Counted from the stretch's first letter, positions 44,593 through 54,226 are shown. The stretch: 64,000 bases of DNA from Gordonia rhizosphera NBRC 16068 (GCF_000298195.1 NZ_BAHC01000119.1:1-64000), one strand, 5' to 3'. Translations and numbers: made by a program. The notes: a model not told the origin generated them from the sequence alone.

Positions 44593-45909
44593 ATGACCGC
44601 ACCCTTCGCTGCTCGCGTCGACGCACAGTCTCCAGAGCCCGGCTCCCAGGCCCTGATCGCCGACCGCGTAGTGGGCCAGAGCCTGCCTGCGCCCTTCTAT
44701 GTGAGCCAGGAGTTCTTCGACCTGGATCTTGACGAGATCTTCTCCAAGTCTTGGCTTTTCGTGGCGACCGAAGCAGAGATCCCGGAGCCCGGGGACTTCG
44801 TGACCATCAACTTCGGGACGCGATCGGTGATCGTTGCCCGCGACGATCAGGGCCGGGTCCGCGCCCACCACAACGTGTGCCGGCATCGAGGCGCCCGACT
44901 ACTCACCGAGCCCAACGGGTCCACCGGGACCATCGTGTGCACCTACCACTCGTGGACCTACGGCATGGACGGGCGTCTCCAGTACGCCGACGCCCAGGCG
45001 CCCGGTTTCGACAAGTCCTGCTTTTCTCTGCGATCGGTCCATGTCCGCACCATCGCCGGCCTGGTGTTCATCTGTCTCGCCGAGGAGGCCCCGAGCGACA
45101 TCGACGAGGTGGCCGCCGTCGTCGAGCCCTACCTCGCCCCACACCGTCTCGCCGAGGCGAAGGTGGCCAAACAAACCGACCTCGTCGAGGACGGCAACTG
45201 GAAGCTCACCATGGAGAACAACCGTGAGTGCTACCACTGCGGCGGGCACCCGGAGTTGCTGAACGTGTTCTTCCCCACCTGGGGCTACAGCAGCACCGAC
45301 GCGATTCCCGACCGCCTCGCCCCGGCATTCGATCGTTACCGCCGGGCCACCGCCGAGCTGGTCGACATCTGGGACGGCCACGGGCTCCCCTACCCTCGCG
45401 TCGAGGAACTCGACACGCGCGCAACAGGTTTCCACATCGAACGGGACGCGATGGACCTGGCGGGCGAGTCGTTCACTCTGGACGGCACCGCTGCCTGCAC
45501 CCGCCTGCTGACCGACATCCCCGAAGCACGGCTCGGCCGACTGTCGATGCACCTGCAACCCAACATGTGGCTGCACATCACCAGCGACCACGCGCTGTTG
45601 TTCTCCGTCATCCCGATCGCCCCCGACAAGACCCTGGTACGGACCACATGGCTGGTCCACCGTGACGCGGTGGAGGGTGTCGACTACGACCTCGACCGAC
45701 TCACCGGGGTGTGGGAAGCGACGAATCAGCAGGACGCCGATCTGGTGGCCCTCGCCCAGCAGGGAATCAGCAGTCCCGCCTACGTTCCCGGCCCCTACGG
45801 CCCCTCGGAGTTCCAGGTCGAGGCCTTCGTCAACTGGTACATCACGATGCTGCGACAGCGGCTCGGCATCTCCGCCGTGCGTGCCGCCTCCGACGCTGCG
45901 ACCGCGTGA
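44593..45909 (+). CDS. gbcA: Rieske oxygenase, glycine betaine monooxygenase-like
   Basis: A 438-residue Rieske non-heme iron oxygenase alpha subunit. The 2Fe-2S ligands are C96, H98 and, after 17 residues, C116, H119. The mononuclear iron site is in NNRECYHCGGH (H215, H219) with a later Asp. The ENNRECYHC pattern is typical of GbcA-type enzymes that demethylate glycine betaine to dimethylglycine; related quaternary amines are possible substrates. The open frame extends to 44218, but that part is not family sequence. ATG 44593 has only a weak upstream site (GAGAGG, 11 nt away). The reductase gene follows with 8 bp between. Confidence 0.85.
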   Translation: MTAPFAARVDAQSPEPGSQALIADRVVGQSLPAPFYVSQEFFDLDLDEIFSKSWLFVATEAEIPEPGDFVTINFGTRSVIVARDDQGRVRAHHNVCRHRGARLLTEPNGSTGTIVCTYHSWTYGMDGRLQYADAQAPGFDKSCFSLRSVHVRTIAGLVFICLAEEAPSDIDEVAAVVEPYLAPHRLAEAKVAKQTDLVEDGNWKLTMENNRECYHCGGHPELLNVFFPTWGYSSTDAIPDRLAPAFDRYRRATAELVDIWDGHGLPYPRVEELDTRATGFHIERDAMDLAGESFTLDGTAACTRLLTDIPEARLGRLSMHLQPNMWLHITSDHALLFSVIPIAPDKTLVRTTWLVHRDAVEGVDYDLDRLTGVWEATNQQDADLVALAQQGISSPAYVPGPYGPSEFQVEAFVNWYITMLRQRLGISAVRAASDAATA

Positions 45910-45917
45910 GGACGACG

Positions 45918-46979
45918 ATGGCCGACGACATCTTCCTGCAGTGTGTGGCACGGACAGACACCACCCGTGACATGGCCACGTTCACATTTCGTGTGGCCGG
46001 TGGCGCAGCGCAGGCCCCCGACACCACCGGGGACCCGGACGACTCGCACACCTTCGTGTTCCAGCCCGGTCAGTTCCTGTCGATCACCCTGGACATCGAC
46101 GGGCGCGCGGTCCAGCGCTGCTACAGCATCTCCTCCCCGCCGACCCGTCCGGGCTCGTTGTCCATCACGGTCAAGCGGGTGGATGGCGGCCACGTCTCGA
46201 ACTGGCTGCACGACAACATGGTCGAGGGCATGATGATCACCGCGACCGGCCCCCTCGGACGATTCACCTATACCGCCCGGCCGGCCGAGAAGTACCTGTT
46301 CGTCTCCGCGGGCAGCGGCATCACCCCGGTGATGTCGATGCTCCGCTCGGTGACCGACACCGCCTCACCGCTCGACATCACCTTCGTCCACAGTGCACGC
46401 AGCGTGGACGACATCCCGTTCCGGGACGAGCTCGAGGACCTCGCCCACCAGCACCCCAACGTCGCGCTGGCGTTCGCGGCGACCCGGATGCTCGCCGACG
46501 AACTGCCCGACTGGACCGGTCATCGCGGACGCATCGACCGCGCGATGCTCGAACGGGTGTGTCCCGATCTCGGCGAGCGCGAGGTGTTTCTCTGCGGCCC
46601 CGGTCGTTTCCGCAGCGAGGTCCGCAGCTCTCTGCTCGCGGCGGGCTCCGAGCTGACGCGCATCCACGAGGAGAGCTTCGGCTTCGCGCTGCCCGACAGC
46701 AATTCCGACGCAGACGGCGGCGTGGTCGTGGACTTCTCCCGACGTGCGCGGCAGGTCACGGTCACGCCGGGTTCCACCATCCTGGCGGCCGCCGCGGCGG
46801 CCGGGGTCACGCTGCCCGCGTCATGCGGAGTGGGACTGTGCGGGTCGTGCAAGGTCCGCAAGGTCTCCGGCGATGTCGTGATGAACCACCAGGGCGGCAT
46901 CCGCCCACGCGAGATCGCGCAGGGCAAGATCCTGCTCTGCTGTTCCGAACCCCTCTCGCCGGTCGTGATCGACTTCTGA
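45918..46979 (+). CDS. gbcB: Reductase of the betaine monooxygenase (FAD, NAD, 2Fe-2S)
   Basis: A 353-residue flavin reductase with three domains: an FAD-binding barrel (RCYSISSPPTRPG), an NAD-binding domain (FVSAGSGITPVMSML; CGPGRF), and a plant-type 2Fe-2S ferredoxin at the C-terminus (CGVGLCGSC, then a fourth cysteine in LLCCSEP). It would feed electrons from NAD(P)H to the Rieske oxygenase encoded just upstream. The ATG at 45918 has GAGGA overlapping the oxygenase stop, showing coupled expression. A strong terminator follows. Confidence 0.9.
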   Translation: MADDIFLQCVARTDTTRDMATFTFRVAGGAAQAPDTTGDPDDSHTFVFQPGQFLSITLDIDGRAVQRCYSISSPPTRPGSLSITVKRVDGGHVSNWLHDNMVEGMMITATGPLGRFTYTARPAEKYLFVSAGSGITPVMSMLRSVTDTASPLDITFVHSARSVDDIPFRDELEDLAHQHPNVALAFAATRMLADELPDWTGHRGRIDRAMLERVCPDLGEREVFLCGPGRFRSEVRSSLLAAGSELTRIHEESFGFALPDSNSDADGGVVVDFSRRARQVTVTPGSTILAAAAAAGVTLPASCGVGLCGSCKVRKVSGDVVMNHQGGIRPREIAQGKILLCCSEPLSPVVIDF

Positions 46980-46998
46980 TCCGATCGGGTTCGTGATC

Positions 46999-47038
46999 GG
47001 CCCGTCCGGCTCGAAGCCACCTTCGAACCGGACGGGCC
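46999..47038 (+). terminator. Terminator after gbcB
   Basis: An 18-bp stem with one mismatch: GGCCCGTCCGG (46999-47009) pairs with 47028-47038, and CTCGAAG with CTTCGAA, closing the loop CCAC. No T-run follows, so it may be of the GC-only actinobacterial kind. Confidence 0.7.
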
Positions 47039-47120
47039 GGTGGTCACCTGTTCGCCCTGGTCGCCCGTCCGCACTGGTCACCCGGACCCCGACAAACCCG
47101 GCAGGTACCCTGAACCTGCT

Positions 47121-47906
47121 ATGGCTGAGGAGAATAGTGCGTCGGACCGACCTGCCGGAGCGGTCGAGCGGGCACTACAGATCATGGAGCTCATCGGGGC
47201 CGCGGGCACAGCGGGCGTCACCGAACTCGCCCTCGAACTCGGCGTGCACAAATCCACCGTGTCGCGCATCATCTCGTCGCTCGAGGCGCGGGGTTTCGTC
47301 GAACAGGCGCCGGACGGCCGCAAGTACCGGATCGGGCTGACCGTGGTGCGGCTGGCGGGATCCACGATGGCCACTCTTGACATGACCAAATGTGGGCAGG
47401 ACATGTGCGACACCCTCGCCGCACAGACCGGCGAGACAGCCAATCTCGCGGTCCTCGCCGACTCGCAGGCGATCAACGTCATCGAGGCCGCCGGCTCGTC
47501 GAACGTCGCACTCCAGACCTGGGTGGGCCAGGCGTCGCCGGCGTATGCGACGTCATCGGGCAAGGTCTTACTCGCCGGGCTCACCGAGAGCGAGCTGCGC
47601 ACAACTTTGTCCGGTGAACTGACCCGGTTCACCGACAACACCATCGTCGACCTCGATGCCCTGGTCGAGGATCTCGCAAAGGTCCGCCGCCGAGGGTGGG
47701 CGATGGCGGTCGACGAATTGGAGGTCGGTCTGGTCGCGATCGCCGCGCCGGTCCGGGATCACACGGGGGCCATCGTCTGGGCACTGAGTGTCTCCGGTCC
47801 CCGCTACCGGCTCGATCCGGATGACGCGGAGGAGCTCACGGACACGGTCGTGACCGCGGCGGCCGATCTCAGCCGGCTGTTCGGCTACCGCAGCGCCGGT
47901 TCCTGA
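47121..47906 (+). CDS. IclR family transcriptional regulator
   Basis: A 261-residue IclR protein. The N-terminal winged helix is at about residues 12-75 (GVTELALELGVHKSTVSRIISSLEARGF) and the effector domain follows, with SSGKVLLAGL and the GLVAIAAPVRD core. The family binds small metabolites and usually represses or activates a neighbouring catabolic operon, here probably the betaine monooxygenase pair. The ATG at 47121 has TACCCT 9 nt upstream, so the mRNA has little or no leader. Its target site may be the dyad near 44508 (inference). Confidence 0.85.
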   Translation: MAEENSASDRPAGAVERALQIMELIGAAGTAGVTELALELGVHKSTVSRIISSLEARGFVEQAPDGRKYRIGLTVVRLAGSTMATLDMTKCGQDMCDTLAAQTGETANLAVLADSQAINVIEAAGSSNVALQTWVGQASPAYATSSGKVLLAGLTESELRTTLSGELTRFTDNTIVDLDALVEDLAKVRRRGWAMAVDELEVGLVAIAAPVRDHTGAIVWALSVSGPRYRLDPDDAEELTDTVVTAAADLSRLFGYRSAGS

Positions 47907-47914
47907 CTTCTGTT

Positions 47915-47980
47915 CCCACACGCGCACTCACCTGGTGAGCGCCCATGTCGCGACGCGCGCGTGCACCCGACGGGTGTGGG
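47915..47980. terminator. Nested inverted repeats between convergent genes
   Basis: Outer arms CCCACAC (47915-47921) and GTGTGGG (47974-47980) enclose CTCACC/GGTGAG (47927-47939) and CACCC/GGGTG with a 3-nt loop (47964-47976). They fill the 75-bp gap between the IclR and DUF2254 genes and could end both transcripts. Confidence 0.45.
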
Positions 47981-47981
47981 T

Positions 47982-50180
47982 TCAGGTCACGGGTCGTGCG
48001 GGACGCTGCGATCGGATCGATAAACGACGGCGGTGGCTACCGGCCTCCGAGCCGTAGCCCTGCCGGTCGGCCGCCGACGCGAGCCACTGGTCGAGCGGGT
48101 CCGGCCAGTCCCGTTCGGCCTGGCGGTCGAGGGCATCGAGCCGACTGCAGATCGGGGCCTGCTGTTCGTCGGGACACTGCTCCGCGAGGGTCTCCAGCAG
48201 CGCCCGCAGCCGGCGCTGAACCTGTGCCGAGCCCCGCGAGTACTGCCGGACCTGGTCGGTGCCGATCGCCAGGAAGTCATCCCAACTGCGCCCGTAGCCG
48301 CTGATCTTGCTCAGCTCGGGAGAACTTTGTTCGGCCAGGACGCGGGGCGCGAGCATCAGCAGGAGATCCTCGATGTGGTCGAGGGCCTGCACCCCCCGGC
48401 TCGGGTCGTTGATCCCCGGTGACAGCGCCTTCAGCGCGATGTCGGAGATCGCCTGCAGCGCCGCGGCGGGGCTCGCCGCCGGGCTGTGGGTGTCGCCGAA
48501 CAGCAGGCAGGACAGCAACTGTCGCCGACGAACCTGCTGCGGGGAACCGAGGATCTCGAACACCGGGGCGTTGTGCGTGACATGGTCACCGACACCGACC
48601 AGGAGGTCGATGCGGACACCCCACCGGATCGCGAGGCGTTGCAGGCGCGGGAGATTCACCGCGAGGAGCACCCGCCCCTGGGACGGTACCTCGCGCAATG
48701 TGATGACCATCGACGGTTCGGTCCCGTCGCGCTCGACCTCCGGTGGTGGCGTGAGGATCGACGCGGCCGGCGGCGGCGCGTCGACCGGGTACCGGCGGTA
48801 GATCGCACCGCGGCCTTCGGCTGCGAGCCATCTCAGGAGTTGCGAGGAGTTCAGGATGTTGCCGACCTTGCCCACCAGTGCGATGAACAAGTAGGCGCTG
48901 GCCAGCGTCAGTATCGCCGCGATCGTGGCCGAGATGCCGGGAGCGTGACCGCTTTCGCGCGAGGCGGTGATCTCGGCCGCAATGATCAGTGTGTATGCGA
49001 ATGTCGCCAGGAACACCCCGATCGACCAGCGCATCATCGGTTGCTGCTGCAGCATCGGGATAACCCGCACGGAGATCTGCGACCCGCCGAACTGCATCGC
49101 CAGCGTGACCGCGGTGAACACCAGACCGGTGAGTGTGGCCATCGCGCCCGCGATGACGGCCAGCAGGGTTGCGGTGGTACCGACGTCGATTGACTCGATG
49201 CGGACCGCGTCGTCGACGGCCGTCGACACGAGGGCTGCCACGATGGCCAGCGATACCAAGGTCACCGGGAGGCGCCAGACGGGAACCGAGTCGAGCCGAC
49301 GGCGGGTGCTCCGCCATTTGAGAGCGGATAGCACCGGATTGGGTGCGCGTTCGCCGCGATCCGGCGGCGGCAGGTCGGGCACGCGCGCCGTCTGACTCTT
49401 TTCCGGCAGGTCCTCCGGCAGGCCGAACCGCCCGGCCACCGCCTCCTGGAATGCGACCTTCCACCGGATCAGCGGTTCGCGGTAGCGCGTCTCCCGGGCG
49501 ACCGCCTTCTCGTATTTCCGTGGGCGAGTGCCGTAGCGCCACCGCGACCACGGCGAGCGGGGGCGAGCAATGCGGATCGCCCCGAAGAGGAGCAGGACCG
49601 GCAGGAACAACCCGACCAGGCCCGTCCATACCTTGCCCTTCAGCAGAGTGATGGTGGCGAGCACGACGTTGATCGCCACGGTGATGCCGGCACCCACCCG
49701 GACCACGACGTCGCCCTCCCCGGCGCTCACGTTGGCCGTTGTCTCGGATGTCCACAGCGGGGTCATGCCCAACAGGAACAGCAGACCGATCGCGACGGCG
49801 ACGAACACGGCGTCGATGGAGGTGCGGCCCTCCTCCTCCCAGTACACGTCGCGCAGATGCAGGACGAGCGCGAACTCATCGAGGACGAGTGCGGCGCCGA
49901 TGCCGAAGAGGATCGCCAGCAGGCTGTCGACGAGCAGCGAGTCCCACGGCGCGGCGACGACGAACCCGAAACCCGAGATCAGCATCATGATCACGCCGAA
50001 GAAGACGTGATGCACATGCACACCGCCCGGTGTGACATTTCCCGGCCACCAACTGACCTCGGCGCGGATCATCCGGACACTGAACCGAATGAACAGGAAG
50101 GTGAGGACGAAGGCCACCAGCAAGAAGAACTGCGGCAGCCGACCGGTGTCAACGATGGACTCACCGAACCACTGACCCAT
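47982..50180 (-). CDS. Large membrane protein: N-terminal helical domain fused to DUF2254
   Basis: A 732-residue fusion. Residues 1 to about 215 carry some seven helices with a GVHVHHVFFGVIMM histidine motif, typical of a family that also occurs as a separate protein. A charged linker with a Pro-rich stretch (about 225-300) leads to a DUF2254 domain (about 300-690), with four helices then a soluble part (GINDPSRGVQALDHIEDLL). DUF2254 is a predicted membrane protein of unknown function. The start is leaderless: the TAGGGT box begins with the merR stop codon. It converges on the IclR gene. Confidence 0.75.
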   Translation of the reverse strand: MGQWFGESIVDTGRLPQFFLLVAFVLTFLFIRFSVRMIRAEVSWWPGNVTPGGVHVHHVFFGVIMMLISGFGFVVAAPWDSLLVDSLLAILFGIGAALVLDEFALVLHLRDVYWEEEGRTSIDAVFVAVAIGLLFLLGMTPLWTSETTANVSAGEGDVVVRVGAGITVAINVVLATITLLKGKVWTGLVGLFLPVLLLFGAIRIARPRSPWSRWRYGTRPRKYEKAVARETRYREPLIRWKVAFQEAVAGRFGLPEDLPEKSQTARVPDLPPPDRGERAPNPVLSALKWRSTRRRLDSVPVWRLPVTLVSLAIVAALVSTAVDDAVRIESIDVGTTATLLAVIAGAMATLTGLVFTAVTLAMQFGGSQISVRVIPMLQQQPMMRWSIGVFLATFAYTLIIAAEITASRESGHAPGISATIAAILTLASAYLFIALVGKVGNILNSSQLLRWLAAEGRGAIYRRYPVDAPPPAASILTPPPEVERDGTEPSMVITLREVPSQGRVLLAVNLPRLQRLAIRWGVRIDLLVGVGDHVTHNAPVFEILGSPQQVRRRQLLSCLLFGDTHSPAASPAAALQAISDIALKALSPGINDPSRGVQALDHIEDLLLMLAPRVLAEQSSPELSKISGYGRSWDDFLAIGTDQVRQYSRGSAQVQRRLRALLETLAEQCPDEQQAPICSRLDALDRQAERDWPDPLDQWLASAADRQGYGSEAGSHRRRLSIRSQRPARPVT

Positions 50181-50186
50181 AGGTCG

Positions 50187-50192
50187 ACCCTA
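50187..50192 (-). promoter_or_regulatory. Leaderless -10 box overlapping the merR stop codon
   Basis: TAGGGT on the minus strand, 6 nt before the ATG at 50180. Its first three bases are the TAG that ends the MerR gene, so the two genes share these bases. Confidence 0.6.
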
Positions 50193-50630
50193 CTGTGCCT
50201 CCCCGACCGGCTCCTCCAGAACGTCGCGGGCGAGTTGGTGGGTCAGTTCGCGTGCATAGTCGAGGTGGCGAGCGAGCTTCTCGCACGATTGCACCGCACG
50301 CGTATGGAAGTCGGCGAGAACCCGCGCCGCATCCTCTCGCTCGCCTGCCGTGGCGGCCGGATCGTCGACGATGTCCTGGGCGGTCAGGAGGCGGCGCATG
50401 TCGTCGAGGGTGAAGCCGAGGGGTTTCATCCGGCGGATCGCCAGCAGCCGATCGATGTCGGCGCGGGTGTAGAGCCGGAACCCGCCCGCCGATCGCGCCG
50501 ACGGTGTGACCAGCCCGACCTCGTCGTAGTGACGGATGGTCTTGATCGACAGCTCGGTTTCCGCGGCGACCTCACCGATCTGCAGATGAACCCCGTCGAA
50601 GTCGCCGCCGTCGACAGCACGTGACTGCAT
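50190..50630 (-). CDS. MerR family transcriptional regulator
   Basis: A 146-residue MerR protein. The winged helix is at about residues 17-85 (LQIGEVAAETELSIKTIRHYDEVGL, GGFRLYTRADIDRL, MKPLGFTLDDMRRLL, split across the domain), followed by a long dimer helix. Only one cysteine (QSCEK) is present, so metal sensing as in CueR is unlikely; the effector may be a small molecule or anion. GGGGAGGTG precedes the ATG at 50630; the long frame to 50810 reads over sulP. It is 22 bp downstream of the SulP transporter gene and should act on their shared promoter. Confidence 0.85.
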   Translation of the reverse strand: MQSRAVDGGDFDGVHLQIGEVAAETELSIKTIRHYDEVGLVTPSARSAGGFRLYTRADIDRLLAIRRMKPLGFTLDDMRRLLTAQDIVDDPAATAGEREDAARVLADFHTRAVQSCEKLARHLDYARELTHQLARDVLEEPVGEAQ

Positions 50631-50652
50631 CACACCTCCCCCCGATCCCGTG

Positions 50653-52158
50653 TCAGTGTGCGCCTGCGACATGACCGCTGAGACGTTCGTGCCGCTCGGC
50701 ACTGTTGTCGTTGAGGCCGATGATCGTCGCGGTCTTTCCCTTGGCCCGGTACTTGGTGGTGATCGCGTCCAGGGTGGCCACCGTGGATGCGTCCCAGATG
50801 TGGGACTCACTCATGTCGATGATCACGTTCTCCGGGTCGCCGACATAGTCGAACTGATAGACCAGGTCGTTGCTGGAGGCGAAGAACAGTTCCCCGCGCA
50901 CGGCGTAGATGCGGGTGTTCTCGTCGGGATGGCCTACGTCGACGACTTCGGTCAGGTGGGCGACGCGGCGCGCGAACAGCACCATCGCGGTGATGACGCC
51001 GACGATGACGCCGTAGGCCAGGTTGTGGGTGGCGACGGTGACGCCGACGGTGGCGAGCATGACGGTGGTCTCGCTCTTGGGCATCCGACGCAAGGTCTTC
51101 GGGTTGATGCTGTGCCAGTCGAAGGTACCGACCGAGACCATGATCATCACTGCGACGAGGGCCGCCATCGGGATCAGCGCCACGACGTCGCCGAGGCCGA
51201 CGACCAGAATCAGCAGGAATACGCCGGCCAGGAAGGTCGAGATGCGGGTCCGGGCACCGGAGACCTTCACGTTGATCATCGTCTGCCCGATCATGGCGCA
51301 GCCGCCCATGCCACCGAAGAACCCGGTCACGATGTTCGCGACACCCTGGCCGATGCCCTCACGCGACTTGTCGGAGTGGGTGTCGGTCAGGTCGTCGACG
51401 AGCTTGGCGGTCATCAGCGATTCCATCAGGCCGACCAGCGCCATGGTGAACGCGTAGGGGGCGATGATGGTGAGGGTGTGCCAGGTGAACGGCACATCCG
51501 GGATCAGCAGCGACGGCAGACTGTCGGGAAGCTGTCCCTCGTCGCCGACATTGGGCACGGAGAACCCGGCTGCCACGGTCACCGCGGTCAGCAATACGAT
51601 CGCGACGAGCGGGGCGGGGACGACGGTGGTCAGCTTCGGCATCCCGACGATGATGACGAGGCCGACCGCGACCATCGGGTACACCAGCCACGGCACTCCG
51701 AGCAGATGCGGCAGCTGTGCGCTGAAGATGAGAATGGCCAGCGCGTTCACGAAGCCGACCATCACGCTGCGCGGAACGAACCGCATCAGCCGCGCGACAC
51801 CGAGCCCGCCGAGGAGCATCTGGAAGACACCGGCGAGGATGACCGCCGCGATCAGATAGTCCAGGCCGTGGCTGGTCACGAGCGGCGCGACCACCAGCGC
51901 CACCGCGCCGGTCGCCGCCGAGATCATCGCCGGCCGTCCGCCGACGATGGCGATGGTCACAGCCATGGTGAACGATGCGAACAGCCCCACGCGCGGATCC
52001 ACGCCGGCGATGATCGAGAACGAGATCGCCTCCGGGATCAGCGCCAGCGCGACGACGACGCCCGCGAGGACCTCGGTGCGCAGCCGCCGCGGGGAGCGCA
52101 GCGCGGCGAGCACCGACTGCTCCTGCTGGGGCGAGACCAGTGTTGTGGCTGATGACAT
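50653..52158 (-). CDS. SulP family anion transporter with STAS domain
   Basis: A 501-residue SulP transporter. Residues about 20-390 carry ten or more helices with the family signature near [18 protein letters not shown] (split) and a central [27 protein letters not shown] motif. The C-terminal STAS domain spans about 415-495 ([21 protein letters not shown]). Substrates of the family are sulfate, bicarbonate or carboxylates; which one here cannot be told. GAAGGAG precedes the ATG. The MerR gene is next in the operon, and a MerR-type promoter lies about 140 bp upstream with a long leader containing a GCGGTGAC hairpin. Confidence 0.85.
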   Translation of the reverse strand: MSSATTLVSPQQEQSVLAALRSPRRLRTEVLAGVVVALALIPEAISFSIIAGVDPRVGLFASFTMAVTIAIVGGRPAMISAATGAVALVVAPLVTSHGLDYLIAAVILAGVFQMLLGGLGVARLMRFVPRSVMVGFVNALAILIFSAQLPHLLGVPWLVYPMVAVGLVIIVGMPKLTTVVPAPLVAIVLLTAVTVAAGFSVPNVGDEGQLPDSLPSLLIPDVPFTWHTLTIIAPYAFTMALVGLMESLMTAKLVDDLTDTHSDKSREGIGQGVANIVTGFFGGMGGCAMIGQTMINVKVSGARTRISTFLAGVFLLILVVGLGDVVALIPMAALVAVMIMVSVGTFDWHSINPKTLRRMPKSETTVMLATVGVTVATHNLAYGVIVGVITAMVLFARRVAHLTEVVDVGHPDENTRIYAVRGELFFASSNDLVYQFDYVGDPENVIIDMSESHIWDASTVATLDAITTKYRAKGKTATIIGLNDNSAERHERLSGHVAGAH

Positions 52159-52297
52159 GCGTCAACTCCTTCGGACACCGCGCGCACATGGGCGCACGCG
52201 GTGACGTCGTCACCGCATGGACGGGGGCACACGACGCATCGTTGCCGCGTGTGCAGAGAAGTGCCTCGACGACCATGTGGGTCCGACAGGCGCGGTC

Positions 52298-52331
52298 GGA
52301 ACTCTACCCTCCGGGGAGGGTAGGGTTCCAA
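52298..52331 (-). promoter_or_regulatory. MerR-type promoter with near-perfect palindrome
   Basis: On the minus strand -35 TTGGAA (52326-52331) and -10 TAGAGT (52301-52306) are 19 bp apart, the over-long spacing typical of MerR-activated promoters. The spacer holds the perfect dyad CTACCCTCC/GGAGGGTAG around a 2-bp centre (52304-52323), extending with one mismatch to 52298-52329. It faces the sulP-merR operon. Confidence 0.75.
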
Positions 52332-52396
52332 TCCTCAGGCACTCCTGTGACCGGAGACACACGGCGGCTGCACGGCTTCCCGCGGCCGCCGCCCGG

Positions 52397-53983
52397 TCAG
52401 AACGGTGCGTCACCGTCGGTGTTCCGGCGCCGGCGATTCCGGTACCGCTCGGCGCGTCGTCGGGCGTGTTTGTTCTCCACGCGGGGACGTGCCCGGGTCG
52501 GTCGGTCCTCCCCGCGGTGTTCGCCGTCCTCGTCGTGATCGCGGCCGTTGAGATGGGGTCGCCGCGGCGGGCCCTGGGCCGGGGCGGAGAACCGAATACG
52601 ACGCAGTCCGGGGAACAGGTCCTCGTTGGTTTCCGCCTCACCAGGGATGACGAGGCCTTCCGGGGTGATGAACTCGGTCCGCAACCGCCCGTCATCGTCA
52701 CGCCATTGATCGTCGAGCCACTCGCCGAAGGTTTTGCGCAGGTGGTCGAGGCGGCACTTGACGTTCATGTTCTCGGCGTCCGTCTGCCCACCCCGAGCCG
52801 GGTCGGCGTGGTCGAACTCCGCGACGTGCTCCATGTCGCCGCGCCAGGCCGAGACCTCGCAGCCCGGGTCGGCGCAGATCCCGTCACGCACCCGCACGAA
52901 CGTGTCCAGAGCGCTCGATGGCCGGTAGGGATCCGACGGGAGGTGCGCGGGCAGCGTAAACGTCCCGTCGTCGTCGTCGGGTTCGGTACCGTTCGGGACG
53001 AGTGGCTTGATCGTCGTGTCCGGTCGCGCCGCGATGTCGCGGACGTGCTCGGCGGAGATGACGCCGTGGCCGTCCATGTATCCGGCGTTGGCCTTCGTCC
53101 CGGCGAGTGTGCCCTCGTCGCAGACGACGTGGAGCACGATCTTGGCGTCCACCGGCGGGATGGTGCCGGGCTCGGGGATCTGCGCGGTGCAGTCGACTCG
53201 ACCGCACTGGCACTCGAAGGCGGTGCCCGACAGCAGGGCGAACATGGCGTCCGAGGCGCGCTGCGGCTGGGTGCGGCCGTCGTGCTCACACGCGGTGTCG
53301 GCGAGTGCGGAGACTGCGGCGGCGGCGATCTGCACGTTCTCCGCCGACATCAGCCCGGTGATCGTGGCCGTGCCGTCCTCACGCGGGTCGGTCCATACGC
53401 CGCGGTCGTCGAGCGCGTGCTTGCGACGTTCCCGCACCGCATCCGGGTCGTGCCGATACACGATCCGATCGCACATGTCGCGCAGACGTTTCCGCGACCA
53501 CGACCCCGTGCGGCCGCGAAGCAGAGCCGCGATCTCGGCATCGACATCGAGTGCCGACGCGCAACCGTCGAGCAGGTCGGTACGCGCGATGACGAGTTGC
53601 GCCTGCCACGGCGCGATCACACCGTCACGCAGACAGTCGAACACCGCCGGCAGCCGATCCCGCAGGGCGACCGCCTCGCTCAGGAGGACCTCGGCCCGAC
53701 GCTGGGTGATCCCCTGCACCTTGGAGATCCGGGCGGCGCAATCGGCGAAGCCGTCCACGACGAATCCGTCCGTGTCCTCGCGCGCGGCCACGAGTCGGTC
53801 GAACATGACTGTGACCGAACGGTATTCGGACCAGGCGAGATACGACTTTCCCCGGCCGATCTCGGCCATCCCACACAGCAGCGCGTTCATCTCGGTCTCG
53901 TCCGGGTACGCGGGATCGACGTCACCGAGGAACCCGAGGGGCAACCCGGGCCAGGGTGAGGGCGACGCCAACACGGACGACAC
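52397..53983 (-). CDS. DUF222 / HNH endonuclease-domain protein
   Basis: A 528-residue protein of the actinobacterial 13E12-repeat type. DUF222 covers about residues 60-330, and an HNH motif follows at about 390-440 (CADPGCEVSAW, then HVAEFDHADPARGG and NVKCRLDHLRKT). A basic low-complexity tail ends it. Such proteins are numerous in actinobacteria, often associated with mobile DNA, and their function is not established. GAAAGG precedes the GTG at 53983; the longer frame (54016) is rejected. A TACAGT box (54067-54072, minus strand) may be its -10. Its presence marks the start of the accessory part. Confidence 0.8.
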   Translation of the reverse strand: MSSVLASPSPWPGLPLGFLGDVDPAYPDETEMNALLCGMAEIGRGKSYLAWSEYRSVTVMFDRLVAAREDTDGFVVDGFADCAARISKVQGITQRRAEVLLSEAVALRDRLPAVFDCLRDGVIAPWQAQLVIARTDLLDGCASALDVDAEIAALLRGRTGSWSRKRLRDMCDRIVYRHDPDAVRERRKHALDDRGVWTDPREDGTATITGLMSAENVQIAAAAVSALADTACEHDGRTQPQRASDAMFALLSGTAFECQCGRVDCTAQIPEPGTIPPVDAKIVLHVVCDEGTLAGTKANAGYMDGHGVISAEHVRDIAARPDTTIKPLVPNGTEPDDDDGTFTLPAHLPSDPYRPSSALDTFVRVRDGICADPGCEVSAWRGDMEHVAEFDHADPARGGQTDAENMNVKCRLDHLRKTFGEWLDDQWRDDDGRLRTEFITPEGLVIPGEAETNEDLFPGLRRIRFSAPAQGPPRRPHLNGRDHDEDGEHRGEDRPTRARPRVENKHARRRAERYRNRRRRNTDGDAPF

Positions 53984-54226
53984 GACAGACCTTTCGACAC
54001 GACGGACACTCCGCACAGGGCACCGCGTTCACCGCGGCCCGTCATCCGGCCGAAAGGCCTTGTTTCACTGTAGGTTTGAACCGCTGGGCCTGAACCACTG
54101 TGCGGTCTGAACCACTCCGTCGTATCTCTACTCGCTCTGCGCTGACAACAACCTACAACAGCCCACCGACAACAAAGTCCACCTCGCGGCGGTGATCGAA
54201 TGTGGTCTCGATACGCCACTCGCCTG

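Noticed and set aside
52159-52276. Leader ORF with several cysteine codons before sulP (as in cysteine-sensing attenuators)
   Set aside because: The frame does not stop before sulP but runs far into it, and its cysteines are scattered. The leader does have hairpins, but attenuation is not supported.
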